Shown here in pieces: positions 21,708-30,144 of a stretch of DNA of 32,300 bases (position 1 is the first letter of the stretch; each line of letters starts with the position of its first letter). The stretch covers positions 1 to 32,300 of the forward strand of contig NZ_CAMIAN010000027.1 of assembly GCF_946221155.1 (NCBI RefSeq), given 5' to 3'. Below the pieces are notes generated by a model that was not told the DNA's origin, did no database searches, and saw only the letters and a list, made by a program, of their open reading frames with translations. Both the position numbers and the translations under genes were made by a program. The stretch is from an uncultured Corynebacterium sp. GTDB lineage: Bacteria; Actinomycetota; Actinomycetes; Mycobacteriales; Mycobacteriaceae.

Positions 21708-23156
21708 CTACTGCTGCTCCTTTTCAGCGGCATGGATGACGGCCCGACCGATGGGGCCAGCCACCGAACCACCAGTAGCCGCCTGCCCACGGTCACCACC
21801 ATTCTCCACGAGAACCGCTACCGCCACGTCGGCGGTGGTAGAAAATGCGATGTACCAGGCATGTGGGTTGGAGTTGCGGGAATCCTCGCCGTGCTCGGCG
21901 GTACCCGTCTTCGAAGCGATGGAAGCATCGCCGCCGGCCCACTTCTCGGCTTCCACCATCAGCTCCTTCAGCGTATCCGCCGTTTCGCCCGGCACCGCGC
22001 GCTTGGCCTTCTGTGGTTTGGTGGTCCGCAGAGTAGATAGGTCGCGGCCGGTGATTTTGCTGACCAGGTACGGCTTCATCCGCACACCACCGTTGGCGAT
22101 GGTCGCGGCGATTACGGCATTCTGCAGTGGAGTTAGCGCAACGTCACGTTGGCCGATGGAGGACTGACCCAGAGCCGCACCGTCCGGAATGTCACCGAGG
22201 CGGGAGGGCTCCACGGGCAGGCCCAGGTAGTCGTCCTTTTCGCCGATGCCGAAGTTCTCGGAGAGCTTCTTAAACTTATCCGCGCCGTGGCGCGTGGAGA
22301 TGTCCACGAAGGCCGTGTTGCAGGAGCGCTTGAAGGCCTCACGCAGAGTGGTGGTACCGCCACCACCGCAGGCCGCGCCGCCGTAGTTTTCCAGGGTCGT
22401 GGCCGTATCCGGCAGGGTGATCTGAGGTGCGGCAGTCACGGACGTTTCCGGGGTGTCGCCCTCTTCCAGGGCCGCCGCTGTGGTGATGACCTTGAACGTC
22501 GAGCCCGGAGGCTGGATCTGCTGCGTGGAGCGGTTCAATAGCGGGGCGGAATCGTCGTTGGCGTAGCTTTCGAAGTTTGCCTTCGTCTGCTCGGCCGGCG
22601 GGCCGACGATCTTCGCCGGGTCGGCTGAGGGGGTGCTGGCCATCGCCAGTACCTCGCCCGTGGACGGGCGCAGGGCCACTACGGAACCGGAGTAGCCCTT
22701 ATTGGCCAGCTGATCGTAGGCAACCTCTTGGACCTGCGGGTTGAGCGTAAGCTCCACATTCGCCCCACCGGCTTCCTTGCCCGTCAACATGTCCCACGTG
22801 CGGGTGGCGAACAGGGAATCATCCTCGCCGGTCAGAATGGAGTTCTGGGAAGACTCGATGCCCGAGGCACCGTACTGGTCCGACAGGTATCCGATGACGG
22901 AGCCGTACTTGGCGGACATGTACGGGTATTCGCGGTTGTAGAAATCGTCGGAATCCTTCACCGACTTCGCCAGCACCTGGTCGCCGGCGATGATCCTGCC
23001 TCGTTCCTTCGACTTCGCCTCTAGGAATTGACGCGAATTCAGCGGATTCTGCGCCAGCGTTTTTTGCTGAAAGGCTTGGATATAAGTCAGGTTTGCGATG
23101 AGGGCGACCACCAAGATGAAGCTAAAGATGGCTACCGCGCGGATGGAGCGGTTCAT
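21708..23156 (-). CDS. pbpA: class B penicillin-binding protein PbpA
   Basis: A 482-aa peptidoglycan transpeptidase. N-terminal membrane anchor at about 5-27. Penicillin-binding motifs: SxxK as S219-TF-K222 (nucleophile Ser219), SxN as S278-C-N280, and KTG at 416-418. It crosslinks peptide stems during growth, partnered with the polymerase RodA encoded just upstream, whose 3' end it overlaps by 4 bases. Like mycobacterial PbpA, it is probably a substrate or partner of PknB. Confidence 0.95.
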   Translation of the reverse strand: MNRSIRAVAIFSFILVVALIANLTYIQAFQQKTLAQNPLNSRQFLEAKSKERGRIIAGDQVLAKSVKDSDDFYNREYPYMSAKYGSVIGYLSDQYGASGIESSQNSILTGEDDSLFATRTWDMLTGKEAGGANVELTLNPQVQEVAYDQLANKGYSGSVVALRPSTGEVLAMASTPSADPAKIVGPPAEQTKANFESYANDDSAPLLNRSTQQIQPPGSTFKVITTAAALEEGDTPETSVTAAPQITLPDTATTLENYGGAACGGGGTTTLREAFKRSCNTAFVDISTRHGADKFKKLSENFGIGEKDDYLGLPVEPSRLGDIPDGAALGQSSIGQRDVALTPLQNAVIAATIANGGVRMKPYLVSKITGRDLSTLRTTKPQKAKRAVPGETADTLKELMVEAEKWAGGDASIASKTGTAEHGEDSRNSNPHAWYIAFSTTADVAVAVLVENGGDRGQAATGGSVAGPIGRAVIHAAEKEQQ

Positions 23157-24460
23157 GCTTCCTCCCTTTCCTTAATGGCCAGGGGCGTGCGGGCGTCATG
23201 AGAAATACGAAGAATAATCGCCAACAAGATGTAGTTCGCCAACAGCGACGAGCCACCGTGCGACAGGAACGGCGTGGTGAGGCCGGTCATAGGCAGCAGG
23301 CGGGAAATACCGCCGGTGACTACGAAAACCTGGATGGCGATCGTCAGCGCCAGACCCGCGGCGACGAGCTTGCCGTAGGAATCGCGGGCCCGCATGGCCG
23401 TGCTGAAGCCGCGCGAGACAAACACGATGTAGGCCAGCAGAACGGCTGCCAGCCCGATCAGTCCCAGCTCCTCGCCGATGGCAGCCAGGATGAAATCGGA
23501 GTGCGCGACCGGGATGTTGTTCGGGTAACCCTCGCCCAGGCCACGGCCGGTCACGCCACCGAAGGACATGCCGAAGAGAGCCTGGGAGAGCTGGAAACCG
23601 TTGCCGTCGTAGTTCGCCAGCGGGTCGACGAAGTTAGACACGCGATCCTGGATCTTCGCCGAAATCTGGTACACGCCGAATGCACCGACAAAGGCTAGGC
23701 CGAAGCCCAGCACCAGCCAAGAGGCGCGGCCGGTGGCTATGTACAGCATGCCCAGCACGGTGCCAAATAGCAGCAGTGCCGGACCGAAGTCGTTCTGCGC
23801 GGCCATGATCATCAGCGCGATACCCCACACCAGAAACAGCGGGCCCAGGTCGCGCAAGCGCGGGAACTGCAAACCCAGGAAGGACTTGCCGGCCACGTTG
23901 AACAGGCGGCGCTTATTCACCAGCAGTGCCGCGAAGAACAGCAGCAGCATGATCTTTGCGAACTCACCGGGCTGGATCGAGAACGGGCCGATGCTGATCC
24001 ACACCTTTGCGTCCGCGTTCAGGGAGGTTGGCCAAACGATTGGCAGCGCCGTCAGGATGAGGCCCGCCAAGCCCAGCAGATACGAGTAGTTCTGTAGTGA
24101 GCGGTGATCCCGCAGGAAGCCGATCACCAGACAGAACAGGATTACACCCAGGGCGGTCCACATGATCTGGGACTTCGCTAGCGAAAGACCCGAACCGAGG
24201 TCCAGCCGGTAGATCATCACCAGTCCCAGTCCGTTGAGCAAGGCTGCGATGGGCAGCATGATTTGGTCGGCCTCCGGAGCCGTCCAGCACACCACCAGGT
24301 GCGCCACGAGGAAGGTCACGAAGAACCCACCGACCAGGTAGAACACCTCGGAGCTGATCTCGTTGCCCTGCGAGACCTCCAGCGCCACGATGGCAAGCAG
24401 CAAGACTAAGGCGGCCAGTAGCAGCAGGCCGGCCTCTGTGCGTCGGCTAAAAAGCTTCAT
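23153..24460 (-). CDS. rodA: SEDS-family peptidoglycan polymerase RodA/FtsW
   Basis: A 435-aa polytopic membrane protein with about ten helices. It has the SEDS signatures PGEFAKIMLLLFFA and GFQLSQALFGMSFGGVTGRG, and near the C-terminus SRLLPMTGLTTPFLSHGGSS. SEDS proteins polymerise lipid II into glycan strands and work in a pair with a class B PBP. It overlaps pbpA by 4 bases and sits 3 bases after pstP. Confidence 0.95.
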   Translation of the reverse strand: MKLFSRRTEAGLLLLAALVLLLAIVALEVSQGNEISSEVFYLVGGFFVTFLVAHLVVCWTAPEADQIMLPIAALLNGLGLVMIYRLDLGSGLSLAKSQIMWTALGVILFCLVIGFLRDHRSLQNYSYLLGLAGLILTALPIVWPTSLNADAKVWISIGPFSIQPGEFAKIMLLLFFAALLVNKRRLFNVAGKSFLGLQFPRLRDLGPLFLVWGIALMIMAAQNDFGPALLLFGTVLGMLYIATGRASWLVLGFGLAFVGAFGVYQISAKIQDRVSNFVDPLANYDGNGFQLSQALFGMSFGGVTGRGLGEGYPNNIPVAHSDFILAAIGEELGLIGLAAVLLAYIVFVSRGFSTAMRARDSYGKLVAAGLALTIAIQVFVVTGGISRLLPMTGLTTPFLSHGGSSLLANYILLAIILRISHDARTPLAIKEREEA

Positions 24461-24463
24461 GGG

Positions 24464-26074
24464 TTACTTCACCTCGCGGCAGGAGACTCCGGGGGTCGTG
24501 AGATCTTCGGGCGCTTCACTCTTCTTTGAGTTGTCTTTGCTGTCCTTCTTGTCTGTGTTGTTCTTGGCTGCGTCGCTCTTGTCAGCGTCGGTTTTGTCTG
24601 TGCCGTTCTTGTTCTTGTCCGACGGCACGCGCGTCACACAGACCGGCAGCGTCTGCTCGGCCAACCGGTTGACCTGACCCGCGACCTTGTCGTAGGAATC
24701 CTCCGGCAGGTCCGACAGTGCGCCCTGCGCCGCCGGTGTCAGATCAGAAGTCTTAAACAGGTGGCAATCGCCGCCCGCACCTGGATCCACGAAGGTTGCC
24801 TTGCCTTCGTCGTCCAGGCAGACGTCTTGGTGCACAGAGTTCAGTTTGAATCCCAGCACCGAAGAATCAGTGCCGTTCATCACCTTGATCTGCGAGCTAT
24901 CCGAGGCCACGTAGTACGTATCCTTCACCCGCTGATACATCACGTAGGTCACCGCGCCGGCGGCCAACACTACGGCCAAGATGATCGCCAGCGTTACCCA
25001 CAGCCCGCGCCGGGATTTCTTCGGCTTCTTGGCCGCGCTTGGCTCTGTATCGCCTGCATCGTGGCCGTCGCCGTGGAGGTTGTTGCCTTTACCTGTGCGA
25101 TCGTGGCCACCTCCGGCCGTCGCAGGTTCGGGCTCGTCGTCTTCCTCGTCCTTTTTTGGTGACGCCGCCGTGGTTGTCGACAGCCCCTGAATTGCCGCTG
25201 CGCGGGCTGCCGAAGAATTAGGTCGAGGCAAATCCACTGCCTCACCTGCGATAGCTCCCGCCATAACCGGGCGGGGTGGCAGGGTGAGCTCCGGATCTGT
25301 CGGGGCGTTGGAGTTGGCGTCAAAACCAACAACATCGGCAACAACAACGGTGACATTGTCCGGACCACCGCCCCGCAGTGCCATCTCAACAAGCTTGCGG
25401 GCGGCCTTCTCCGGGGTGCCACGGGAGAGGACCTCACGGATCGTGTCGATGCTAACCGGATCCGAAAGTCCATCGGAACAGAGCATAAAGCGGTCGCCGA
25501 CCTGTGTCTTCTCGCGCCACAGAGTGGGCTCGACGGGGCGGCCGGTGAGGGCCTTGAGGATGAGGGAACGCTGCGGGTGGCTGCTGACGTCCTCGGGAGC
25601 GAGCTTGCCCTCGTCGACGAGGGACTGGACGAACGTGTCGTCCTTGGTGACCTGGCGCAGCTCGCCGTCGCGTAGGACGTAGCCGCGGGAATCGCCGATG
25701 TGGCAGATGGCGACTTCGTCCTCGCGGAAAAGCATGGAGGTCAGGGTGCAACCCATGCCATCGAGGTTTGGGTGCTCGTCGACGTGCGCGGCGATGTCCT
25801 GATTTCCCTCGTCAGTGGCCGTGGCCAGCAGGTTTTCTAATTGATCGCGGTTGTTGGGCTCGTCGATCAGCGGGGAATCCAGGGGGCTGAGAGCATTAAT
25901 GAGGAACTGGGAGGCAACCTCGCCGGCAGCGTGGCCGCCCATGCCGTCGGCAAGTGCGAGCAGACGCGGGCCGGCGTAGGCGGAGTCCTCGTTGTTGCCG
26001 CGAACCAGGCCACGGTCAGAGCACGCCGCGAAGTTCAGTGTGCGCCCGATGTTTCCAGTCTTGCCCTCGGTCAT
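24464..26074 (-). CDS. pstP: PP2C-type Ser/Thr phosphatase PstP
   Basis: A 536-aa phosphatase that reverses PknA/PknB phosphorylation. The catalytic domain (about 10-250) shows SDRGLVRGNNED, LADGMGGHAAGE (metal-binding Asp43 and Gly44), CSDGLSDPV and GGPDNVTVVVADV. A disordered linker leads to one membrane helix at about 355-376 (LWVTLAIILAVVLAAGAVTY), then a 160-residue outside domain ending in a Lys/Asp/Asn-rich tail. The gene overlaps fhaB by 4 bases. Confidence 0.95.
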   Translation of the reverse strand: MTEGKTGNIGRTLNFAACSDRGLVRGNNEDSAYAGPRLLALADGMGGHAAGEVASQFLINALSPLDSPLIDEPNNRDQLENLLATATDEGNQDIAAHVDEHPNLDGMGCTLTSMLFREDEVAICHIGDSRGYVLRDGELRQVTKDDTFVQSLVDEGKLAPEDVSSHPQRSLILKALTGRPVEPTLWREKTQVGDRFMLCSDGLSDPVSIDTIREVLSRGTPEKAARKLVEMALRGGGPDNVTVVVADVVGFDANSNAPTDPELTLPPRPVMAGAIAGEAVDLPRPNSSAARAAAIQGLSTTTAASPKKDEEDDEPEPATAGGGHDRTGKGNNLHGDGHDAGDTEPSAAKKPKKSRRGLWVTLAIILAVVLAAGAVTYVMYQRVKDTYYVASDSSQIKVMNGTDSSVLGFKLNSVHQDVCLDDEGKATFVDPGAGGDCHLFKTSDLTPAAQGALSDLPEDSYDKVAGQVNRLAEQTLPVCVTRVPSDKNKNGTDKTDADKSDAAKNNTDKKDSKDNSKKSEAPEDLTTPGVSCREVK

Positions 26075-26577
26075 GCGTCCATCCTCACGTGGGTTTGGCC
26101 GATGCGGATTTCCATACCGGCGGAAAGCTTAACGGGCTGGTCCAGGCGCTCGTTGCCGATCCAAGTGCCATTGCGGGAGTCGAGGTCCTCGACGTACCAA
26201 TCTGAACCACGGCGGATCAGACGCGCGTGTGTACCAGAGGCGAAATCATCCTCCAGAACCAGCGTGCACGACTGCGAGCGACCGATGGAAACATCCTGGT
26301 ACCCCTTGAGGTTCAGGGTGGTGCCGGTTAGTGGGCCACTAGTGAGCTCCAGCGATTGCGGGGCCTTGTGCCTGCGGAAAGCATGGCCGGAAGAAGAGGG
26401 TTCGTTCATGGGCCCTCCATAGCCCGCTGCGATGGGAGCCATCCCGGCGGGAGCCAAGCCAGAGGTGCGATCCGCATCCTTCTTGAGGGAGCGAACTGTC
26501 ATCCAGATGAAGAACCACAGCAAAAGCAGCAGGCCAATCTTGACCAGCAAAAGCAACGTGGTCTGCACAGTATTCAA
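26071..26577 (-). CDS. fhaB: FHA-domain protein FhaB (FipA)
   Basis: A 168-aa protein with an N-terminal membrane helix (about 7-27, TLLLLVKIGLLLLLWFFIWM) and a C-terminal FHA domain that binds phosphothreonine. Key residues are in SIGRSQSCTLVLED, ASGTHARLI and DLDSRNGTWIG. In actinobacteria it links PknA/PknB signalling to septal and elongation proteins. It overlaps pstP by 4 bases. A hairpin with GCCCCGCGGGGC (about 26635-26646) lies in the 133-base gap upstream. Confidence 0.93.
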   Translation of the reverse strand: MNTVQTTLLLLVKIGLLLLLWFFIWMTVRSLKKDADRTSGLAPAGMAPIAAGYGGPMNEPSSSGHAFRRHKAPQSLELTSGPLTGTTLNLKGYQDVSIGRSQSCTLVLEDDFASGTHARLIRRGSDWYVEDLDSRNGTWIGNERLDQPVKLSAGMEIRIGQTHVRMDA

Positions 26578-26710
26578 CTCCTCATCAAGGTCGGAAGGCT
26601 CAGTGAGTACTCAATAAACACAGGCGCACACAGCCCCGCGGGGCACATGTGTATGTGAATAGCCTAGTTTAGATGACCCTGAAGGAGTAGGGCGGAAAGG
26701 AAAAATAGGG

Positions 26711-27970
26711 TTAGTGGAACTCCACGCCGATCTCGGAGTGGCCCAGCGAAATTACGTCGCCGCTGGCCAGCAGCCAGTTTTCGATCGGGGTTCCGTTGAC
26801 GGAGGTGCCGTTGGTTGACTGCAGATCCGTCAGCACGGCATCGTAACCGTCCCAGGTGATATCCGCGTGCTGGCGGGAGACGCCGGTATCAGGAATGCGC
26901 AGATCCACCCCGTTGCCACGCCCGATGATGTTGCTGCCCTTGCGAAGTTCGTAGGTACGGTCGGAGCCATCGTGAAGCGTGAGTGTGACCCGCAGCTCGC
27001 GCTCGCTGCCGTCCGCGCCCACGCCTCCGCGCACGGGGGAGGGCGTGGACTGCACGATGACCTCGGTGCCCGGGTAGCTCACCGGACGTTCGAAATCATT
27101 GCCTTCCTGCTGGTTTGGCCAGTTCTGTTGGTTGTGCACGGCGCTATTCTCCTGTTCGTCCAGGGCTTGGTGGTCGCGTGGCTCCCAAGGTTCCTGGGAG
27201 TCATGGGGTTCCTCGGAAGCTGGGGACTCAGAAGCTTCCGCTTGCTGCGCCTGATCCGTCCACTGATTGCGTGCGAAATCCGGGGCAGCGCGGTGCACAC
27301 CAGCCACCCCGGCTGCTGCAGCGCCCGTGGCGCCAGCCAACCCAGCTGCGCCAGCCGATTCGTTGTGGTGGTGTTGTGCATCCGCCGGCGACACTAGATC
27401 CCCCAGAGACCGTTCGGGGTCGCGGTCCTGGGCATCGCTGGAAGGATCGTCGTTGGAACTAGGGGCGTCATAATCATGCGAGACCAACGAACGCTCGCCA
27501 GGCTGCGACGACGGCCATTCCGGGCGACCAGCCTGCTCCGAAGAATCCTCGCCGATGGCGACGTTTGCGTTGGGGCGATCCTCGGTGCGGGGAACGTCGA
27601 AGCGGGCGTCGGCGCGCATCTGCCCGGAGTGCAAGCCGTTGTGGGCGGAAAGGTTCACCGTGACCGGCTCATTTGTGCGCCAACCTTGGTTGCGAATGAA
27701 GCGGCTCAGGCGATCACCCATTTCCTCGGCCAGGCGTGGGCGAGCCTCAGTGAGGCTTGCGTAGTCGCGGGTGCTGACGAGCACCTGGAAGTAACTGGGG
27801 GCCAAACGCTGACCCTGGGCATCCGTCATGACGGACTCTTCGGCGTACTGCTTGAGAACTTCGTCGATTTCGGTAGGAACAACCTCGCCGCCGAAGACAC
27901 GTGCGAAGCCGTTATCCAGCCCGCGCTGAAGCGAGCTGTCGAGCTTCTTGAATCGTCCAAACAGACTCAT
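26711..27970 (-). CDS. fhaA: FHA-domain protein FhaA
   Basis: A 419-aa cytosolic adaptor. An N-terminal FhaA_N (DUF3662) domain covers about 1-125 (MSLFGRFKKLDSSLQRGLDN, VVPTEIDEVLKQYAEE, APSYFQVLVS). A disordered His/Gln/Asp/Glu-rich linker follows, and then an FHA domain at about 340-419 with IIGRGNGVDLRIPD, VSRQHADI and LQSTNGTSVNG. It recruits phosphorylated partners such as the flippase MviN in mycobacteria. ATG at 27970 is chosen because AGGAGG stands 10 bases upstream and MSLFGRFKKL is the usual start. First gene of the operon. Confidence 0.94.
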   Translation of the reverse strand: MSLFGRFKKLDSSLQRGLDNGFARVFGGEVVPTEIDEVLKQYAEESVMTDAQGQRLAPSYFQVLVSTRDYASLTEARPRLAEEMGDRLSRFIRNQGWRTNEPVTVNLSAHNGLHSGQMRADARFDVPRTEDRPNANVAIGEDSSEQAGRPEWPSSQPGERSLVSHDYDAPSSNDDPSSDAQDRDPERSLGDLVSPADAQHHHNESAGAAGLAGATGAAAAGVAGVHRAAPDFARNQWTDQAQQAEASESPASEEPHDSQEPWEPRDHQALDEQENSAVHNQQNWPNQQEGNDFERPVSYPGTEVIVQSTPSPVRGGVGADGSERELRVTLTLHDGSDRTYELRKGSNIIGRGNGVDLRIPDTGVSRQHADITWDGYDAVLTDLQSTNGTSVNGTPIENWLLASGDVISLGHSEIGVEFH

Positions 27971-28362
27971 TGTCCGTAGTCCTCCTGTGTCATCTTGTGG
28001 TTTTCCGCTGCAGTTGCGTGCCCTTAGTGCCCGGCGCTGGGTCGGCCTGGCGGACAGCCCAATAACGGACGTCACGGGCGCCGGTTGGCTAGTTGTGCTG
28101 TACAGCTATGCCCCGAGGCTGCGAGTCCGTAACGGGGGTAGCTCCGCGCGAAAAATCACTCACATTGCGAGTGTTTAGTTGGCCATTATAGGGGTAGTGG
28201 CGGGCCACGTGCATTTTCGCGCAGGTCAGATGCGTTTTTTGGAAGCTCGCGTGCATCGTGCTAGAGTTTCATTTCGTTGCCAGCGAGCACCGATTCCCGA
28301 TTGGAATATGCGGCTTTAGCAGGCAAGACAGTGTAAAGACCATGTGTCCTACATAGTCACTC
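27971..28362. promoter_or_regulatory. divergent promoter region of the fhaA operon and tRNA-Leu
   Basis: No gene lies in these 392 bases. For the minus strand, TATAAT is at 28190-28185 (complement), without a good -35, which implies a leader of about 205 nt before fhaA. A small hairpin (CACTC/GAGTG, 28159-28175) stands at the expected start of that leader. For the plus strand, TTGGAA (28239-28244), a 17-base spacer and TAGAGT (28262-28267) form a promoter for tRNA-Leu about 95 bases downstream. Confidence 0.6.
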
Positions 28363-28445
28363 GGGCGAGTGGCGGAATGGCAGACGCGCTGGCTTCAGGT
28401 GCCAGTGTCCTTCGGGACGTGGGGGTTCAAGTCCCCCTTCGCCCA
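28363..28445 (+). tRNA. tRNA-Leu (anticodon CAG)
   Basis: Acceptor arms GGGCGAG (28363-28369) and TTCGCCC (28438-28444) pair, with discriminator A at 28445. The anticodon stem CTGGC/GCCAG encloses TTCAGGT, giving CAG. A long variable arm (TGTCCTTCGGGACG) marks a class II tRNA, and the T-arm is GGGGG-TTCAAGT-CCCCC. CCA is not fully encoded. Confidence 0.96.
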
Positions 28446-28471
28446 CAGAGAGCAGATGAACAAACTGCACT

Positions 28472-28516
28472 ACCGGAAGTAACAAACTCGCAAGGGTATG
28501 TTGCCTCCGGTTTTTT
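28472..28516 (+). terminator. terminator after tRNA-Leu
   Basis: ACCGGA (28472-28477) pairs with TCCGGT (28506-28511), with further pairing of AACA and TGTT inside, followed by six T's. It lies 26 bases after the tRNA. Confidence 0.8.
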
Positions 28517-28587
28517 CGATTTCTGGTCTATAGGAGTCGAGGATTGCGGGTGAGTCGATTCGAACAGATTGTCCTAAACTTGCACGC

Positions 28588-29547
28588 ATGCCTTCTTCTG
28601 ATATTCATGTCAGCGCTGTTGTAGTGAGAAATTCGCGAGGAGAAGTCCTATGCGTGCGTAAGAAAGGCACCGCGCTGTTCCAGCTTCCGGGGGGCAAACT
28701 CGAGTTTGCGGAATCCTCGCTTGATGCGGTGATACGGGAAGTCAATGAAGAGCTGGGGATTTCGCTTGACGCTGCTCTCTTGGTTCCAATGGGAACATAC
28801 CGTGCAGTTGCGGCTAACGAAGCCGGTAGCGATGTAGTTGCCGATCTGTTCTACTATTCAGATTCGGTGGAGCCTGTAGCAGCTGCAGAAATTGCTGAGT
28901 GCGCATGGGTAAACCCGTCCGTGTCGAACGTTAAACTGGCACCGCTTTTGAAAAATGAAGTGTTTCCGGAGTTGATTGCCAATCCTGTGCGTTCTGTAGC
29001 TGTATTTACAGGGGCGAGCGGTGGTCGCAACCATACCAATGCCATTCTTGCTAAAGCCCTAGGGGCGGGCCTAGCTGAGCAGGGCGTACGGATGATTTAT
29101 GGTGGCGGTGGAGTCGGCCTTATGGGTGCCGTGGCGGATGCTTGTCTGGCTAACGGTGGCTGTGTAATCGGCGTGATGCCTCAGAATCTTGTCGATGGCG
29201 AAATTGCACATCCGGGTCTTTCGCACCTTGAGATTGTTGACACGATGTATCAGCGTAAGCAACGGATGAGTGACCTGGTCGATGCCTATGTGTGTTTGCC
29301 TGGCGGCGCCGGAACGTTAGACGAGTTTTTTGACGCGTGGACAGCTCAACAACTCGGGCTTCATCGCAAGCCCATTGCCCTCTTTGGTTCAGGTTTCTGG
29401 GCGCCTACGGTAACGATGCTCAAGCATATGGCTGACGAGGGATTTGTTCGCCAAGATGATTTCGACTCGCTTATTGTGGCCGACACGGTTGATGAACTTC
29501 TCGTTGCACTCAATTCTTGGGCTGCGCCGTGCCCCAAGTGGAATTAG
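28588..29547 (+). CDS. Nudix hydrolase-LOG phosphoribohydrolase fusion
   Basis: A 319-aa two-domain enzyme. Residues 1-130 are a Nudix domain with an intact box at 36-58 (G-x5-E-x7-REVNEELGI). Residues 134-315 are a LOG-type nucleoside 5'-monophosphate phosphoribohydrolase: FTGASGG, YGGGGVGLMG at 171-180, MYQRKQRM, and PGGAGTLDE at 238-246, the catalytic/phosphate motif. LOG proteins release free bases from nucleotides. The Nudix half could first convert a di- or triphosphate (possibly damaged or modified) to the monophosphate, so the two would act in sequence; this is inference. Base use is less GC-rich than the core genes, as expected of acquired DNA. ATG at 28588 has no strong ribosome-binding site. 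Confidence 0.88.
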   Translation: MPSSDIHVSAVVVRNSRGEVLCVRKKGTALFQLPGGKLEFAESSLDAVIREVNEELGISLDAALLVPMGTYRAVAANEAGSDVVADLFYYSDSVEPVAAAEIAECAWVNPSVSNVKLAPLLKNEVFPELIANPVRSVAVFTGASGGRNHTNAILAKALGAGLAEQGVRMIYGGGGVGLMGAVADACLANGGCVIGVMPQNLVDGEIAHPGLSHLEIVDTMYQRKQRMSDLVDAYVCLPGGAGTLDEFFDAWTAQQLGLHRKPIALFGSGFWAPTVTMLKHMADEGFVRQDDFDSLIVADTVDELLVALNSWAAPCPKWN

Positions 29548-29641
29548 TTTCTAAATTGTTTTGCAGTAGGTACCGAGTAAAGCGATCTTTGTTTGAAGTG
29601 CCCCGAGTTTTGTTCCTAGGCATTTGCCTTGAGTCTATTAT

Positions 29642-29767
29642 TTCCTGTGGCGGGTGCTGCTTCCAAAATTCGGTTTCCACCTCGGCCGGGGTTCGGTATC
29701 CCAAGCTTTGGTGGAGCCTAGTCTCGTTCCACCAGAGCGTGTTAAGTTGTTTGTGTGTGGGGTTAGG
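29642..29767 (-). pseudogene. IS3-family transposase C-terminal remnant
   Basis: The minus strand reads LNTLWWNETRLHQSLGYRTP and then AEVETEFWKQHP, the C-terminal end of an IS3-type OrfB. The catalytic part is missing, and a TAA at 29768-29770 precedes it. The remaining open frame runs on into the 3' end of the Nudix-LOG gene and is not transposase-like there. Confidence 0.8.
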
Positions 29768-29770
29768 TTA

Positions 29771-29846
29771 TAGGTATTTGTCGAAGCGGTCGGGGTAGGC
29801 TACGGCCGTTTGGTTGATGGCTTGTTTCCAGCCGGAAACTCGGGCT
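29771..29846 (-). pseudogene. short coding-like fragment beside the IS6-type end
   Basis: The minus strand reads GWKQAINQTAVAYPDRFDKY and one more Leu before a stop at 29768-29770. It looks like the C-terminus of some protein, perhaps of mobile-element origin, but I cannot assign it. It abuts the IS6-type terminal repeat, so the rest was probably cut off by that insertion. Confidence 0.35.
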
Positions 29847-30040
29847 GGTGCTGTTGCAAAGTTGGGCGGAGAGCAGCGAAGACTCAGTTTCTCATTCCCT
29901 GATGGCCGCTGCGTATGGGCGTTGTTAGGCCGTCTCGAAGACCTGGTTGACGATCACCGCGTCCGGGTTCGGTTGCCCGTAGGCAAACATCGTGCCTTGT
30001 CCTTTCCGCAATGAGTGCATCGCCTCCACAGCGCTACATG
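29847..30040 (-). mobile_element. IS6-family element fragment, copy 1 (terminal repeat and transposase end)
   Basis: The IS6-type end GGTGCTGTTGCAAAGTTGG starts at 29847. Inside it, a minus-strand frame reads AVEAMHSLRKGQGTMFAYGQ and then PNPDAVIVNQVFETA, with stop at 29925-29927: the C-terminus of an IS6-type transposase. Homology fades beyond about 30040, so only about 190 bases of the element remain. A directly oriented copy starts at 32147. Confidence 0.85.
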
Positions 30041-30123
30041 GAGACGAGAACGCCGTTGGGATGCGAAAGTAGCTACGTCTGTTTGATCGTCCAGGAGATC
30101 GACGGGCCTGCCGATTGGAGATG

Positions 30124-30139
30124 TGATCTGATCAGATCA
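30124..30139. repeat. 16-bp perfect palindrome after the MFS gene
   Basis: TGATCTGATCAGATCA is self-complementary over its whole length, and a partial further copy (AGATCAGA) follows. It lies just past the 3' end of the transporter gene. It may act as a weak transcription stop; no T-run is present. Confidence 0.6.
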
Positions 30140-30144
30140 GCAGA

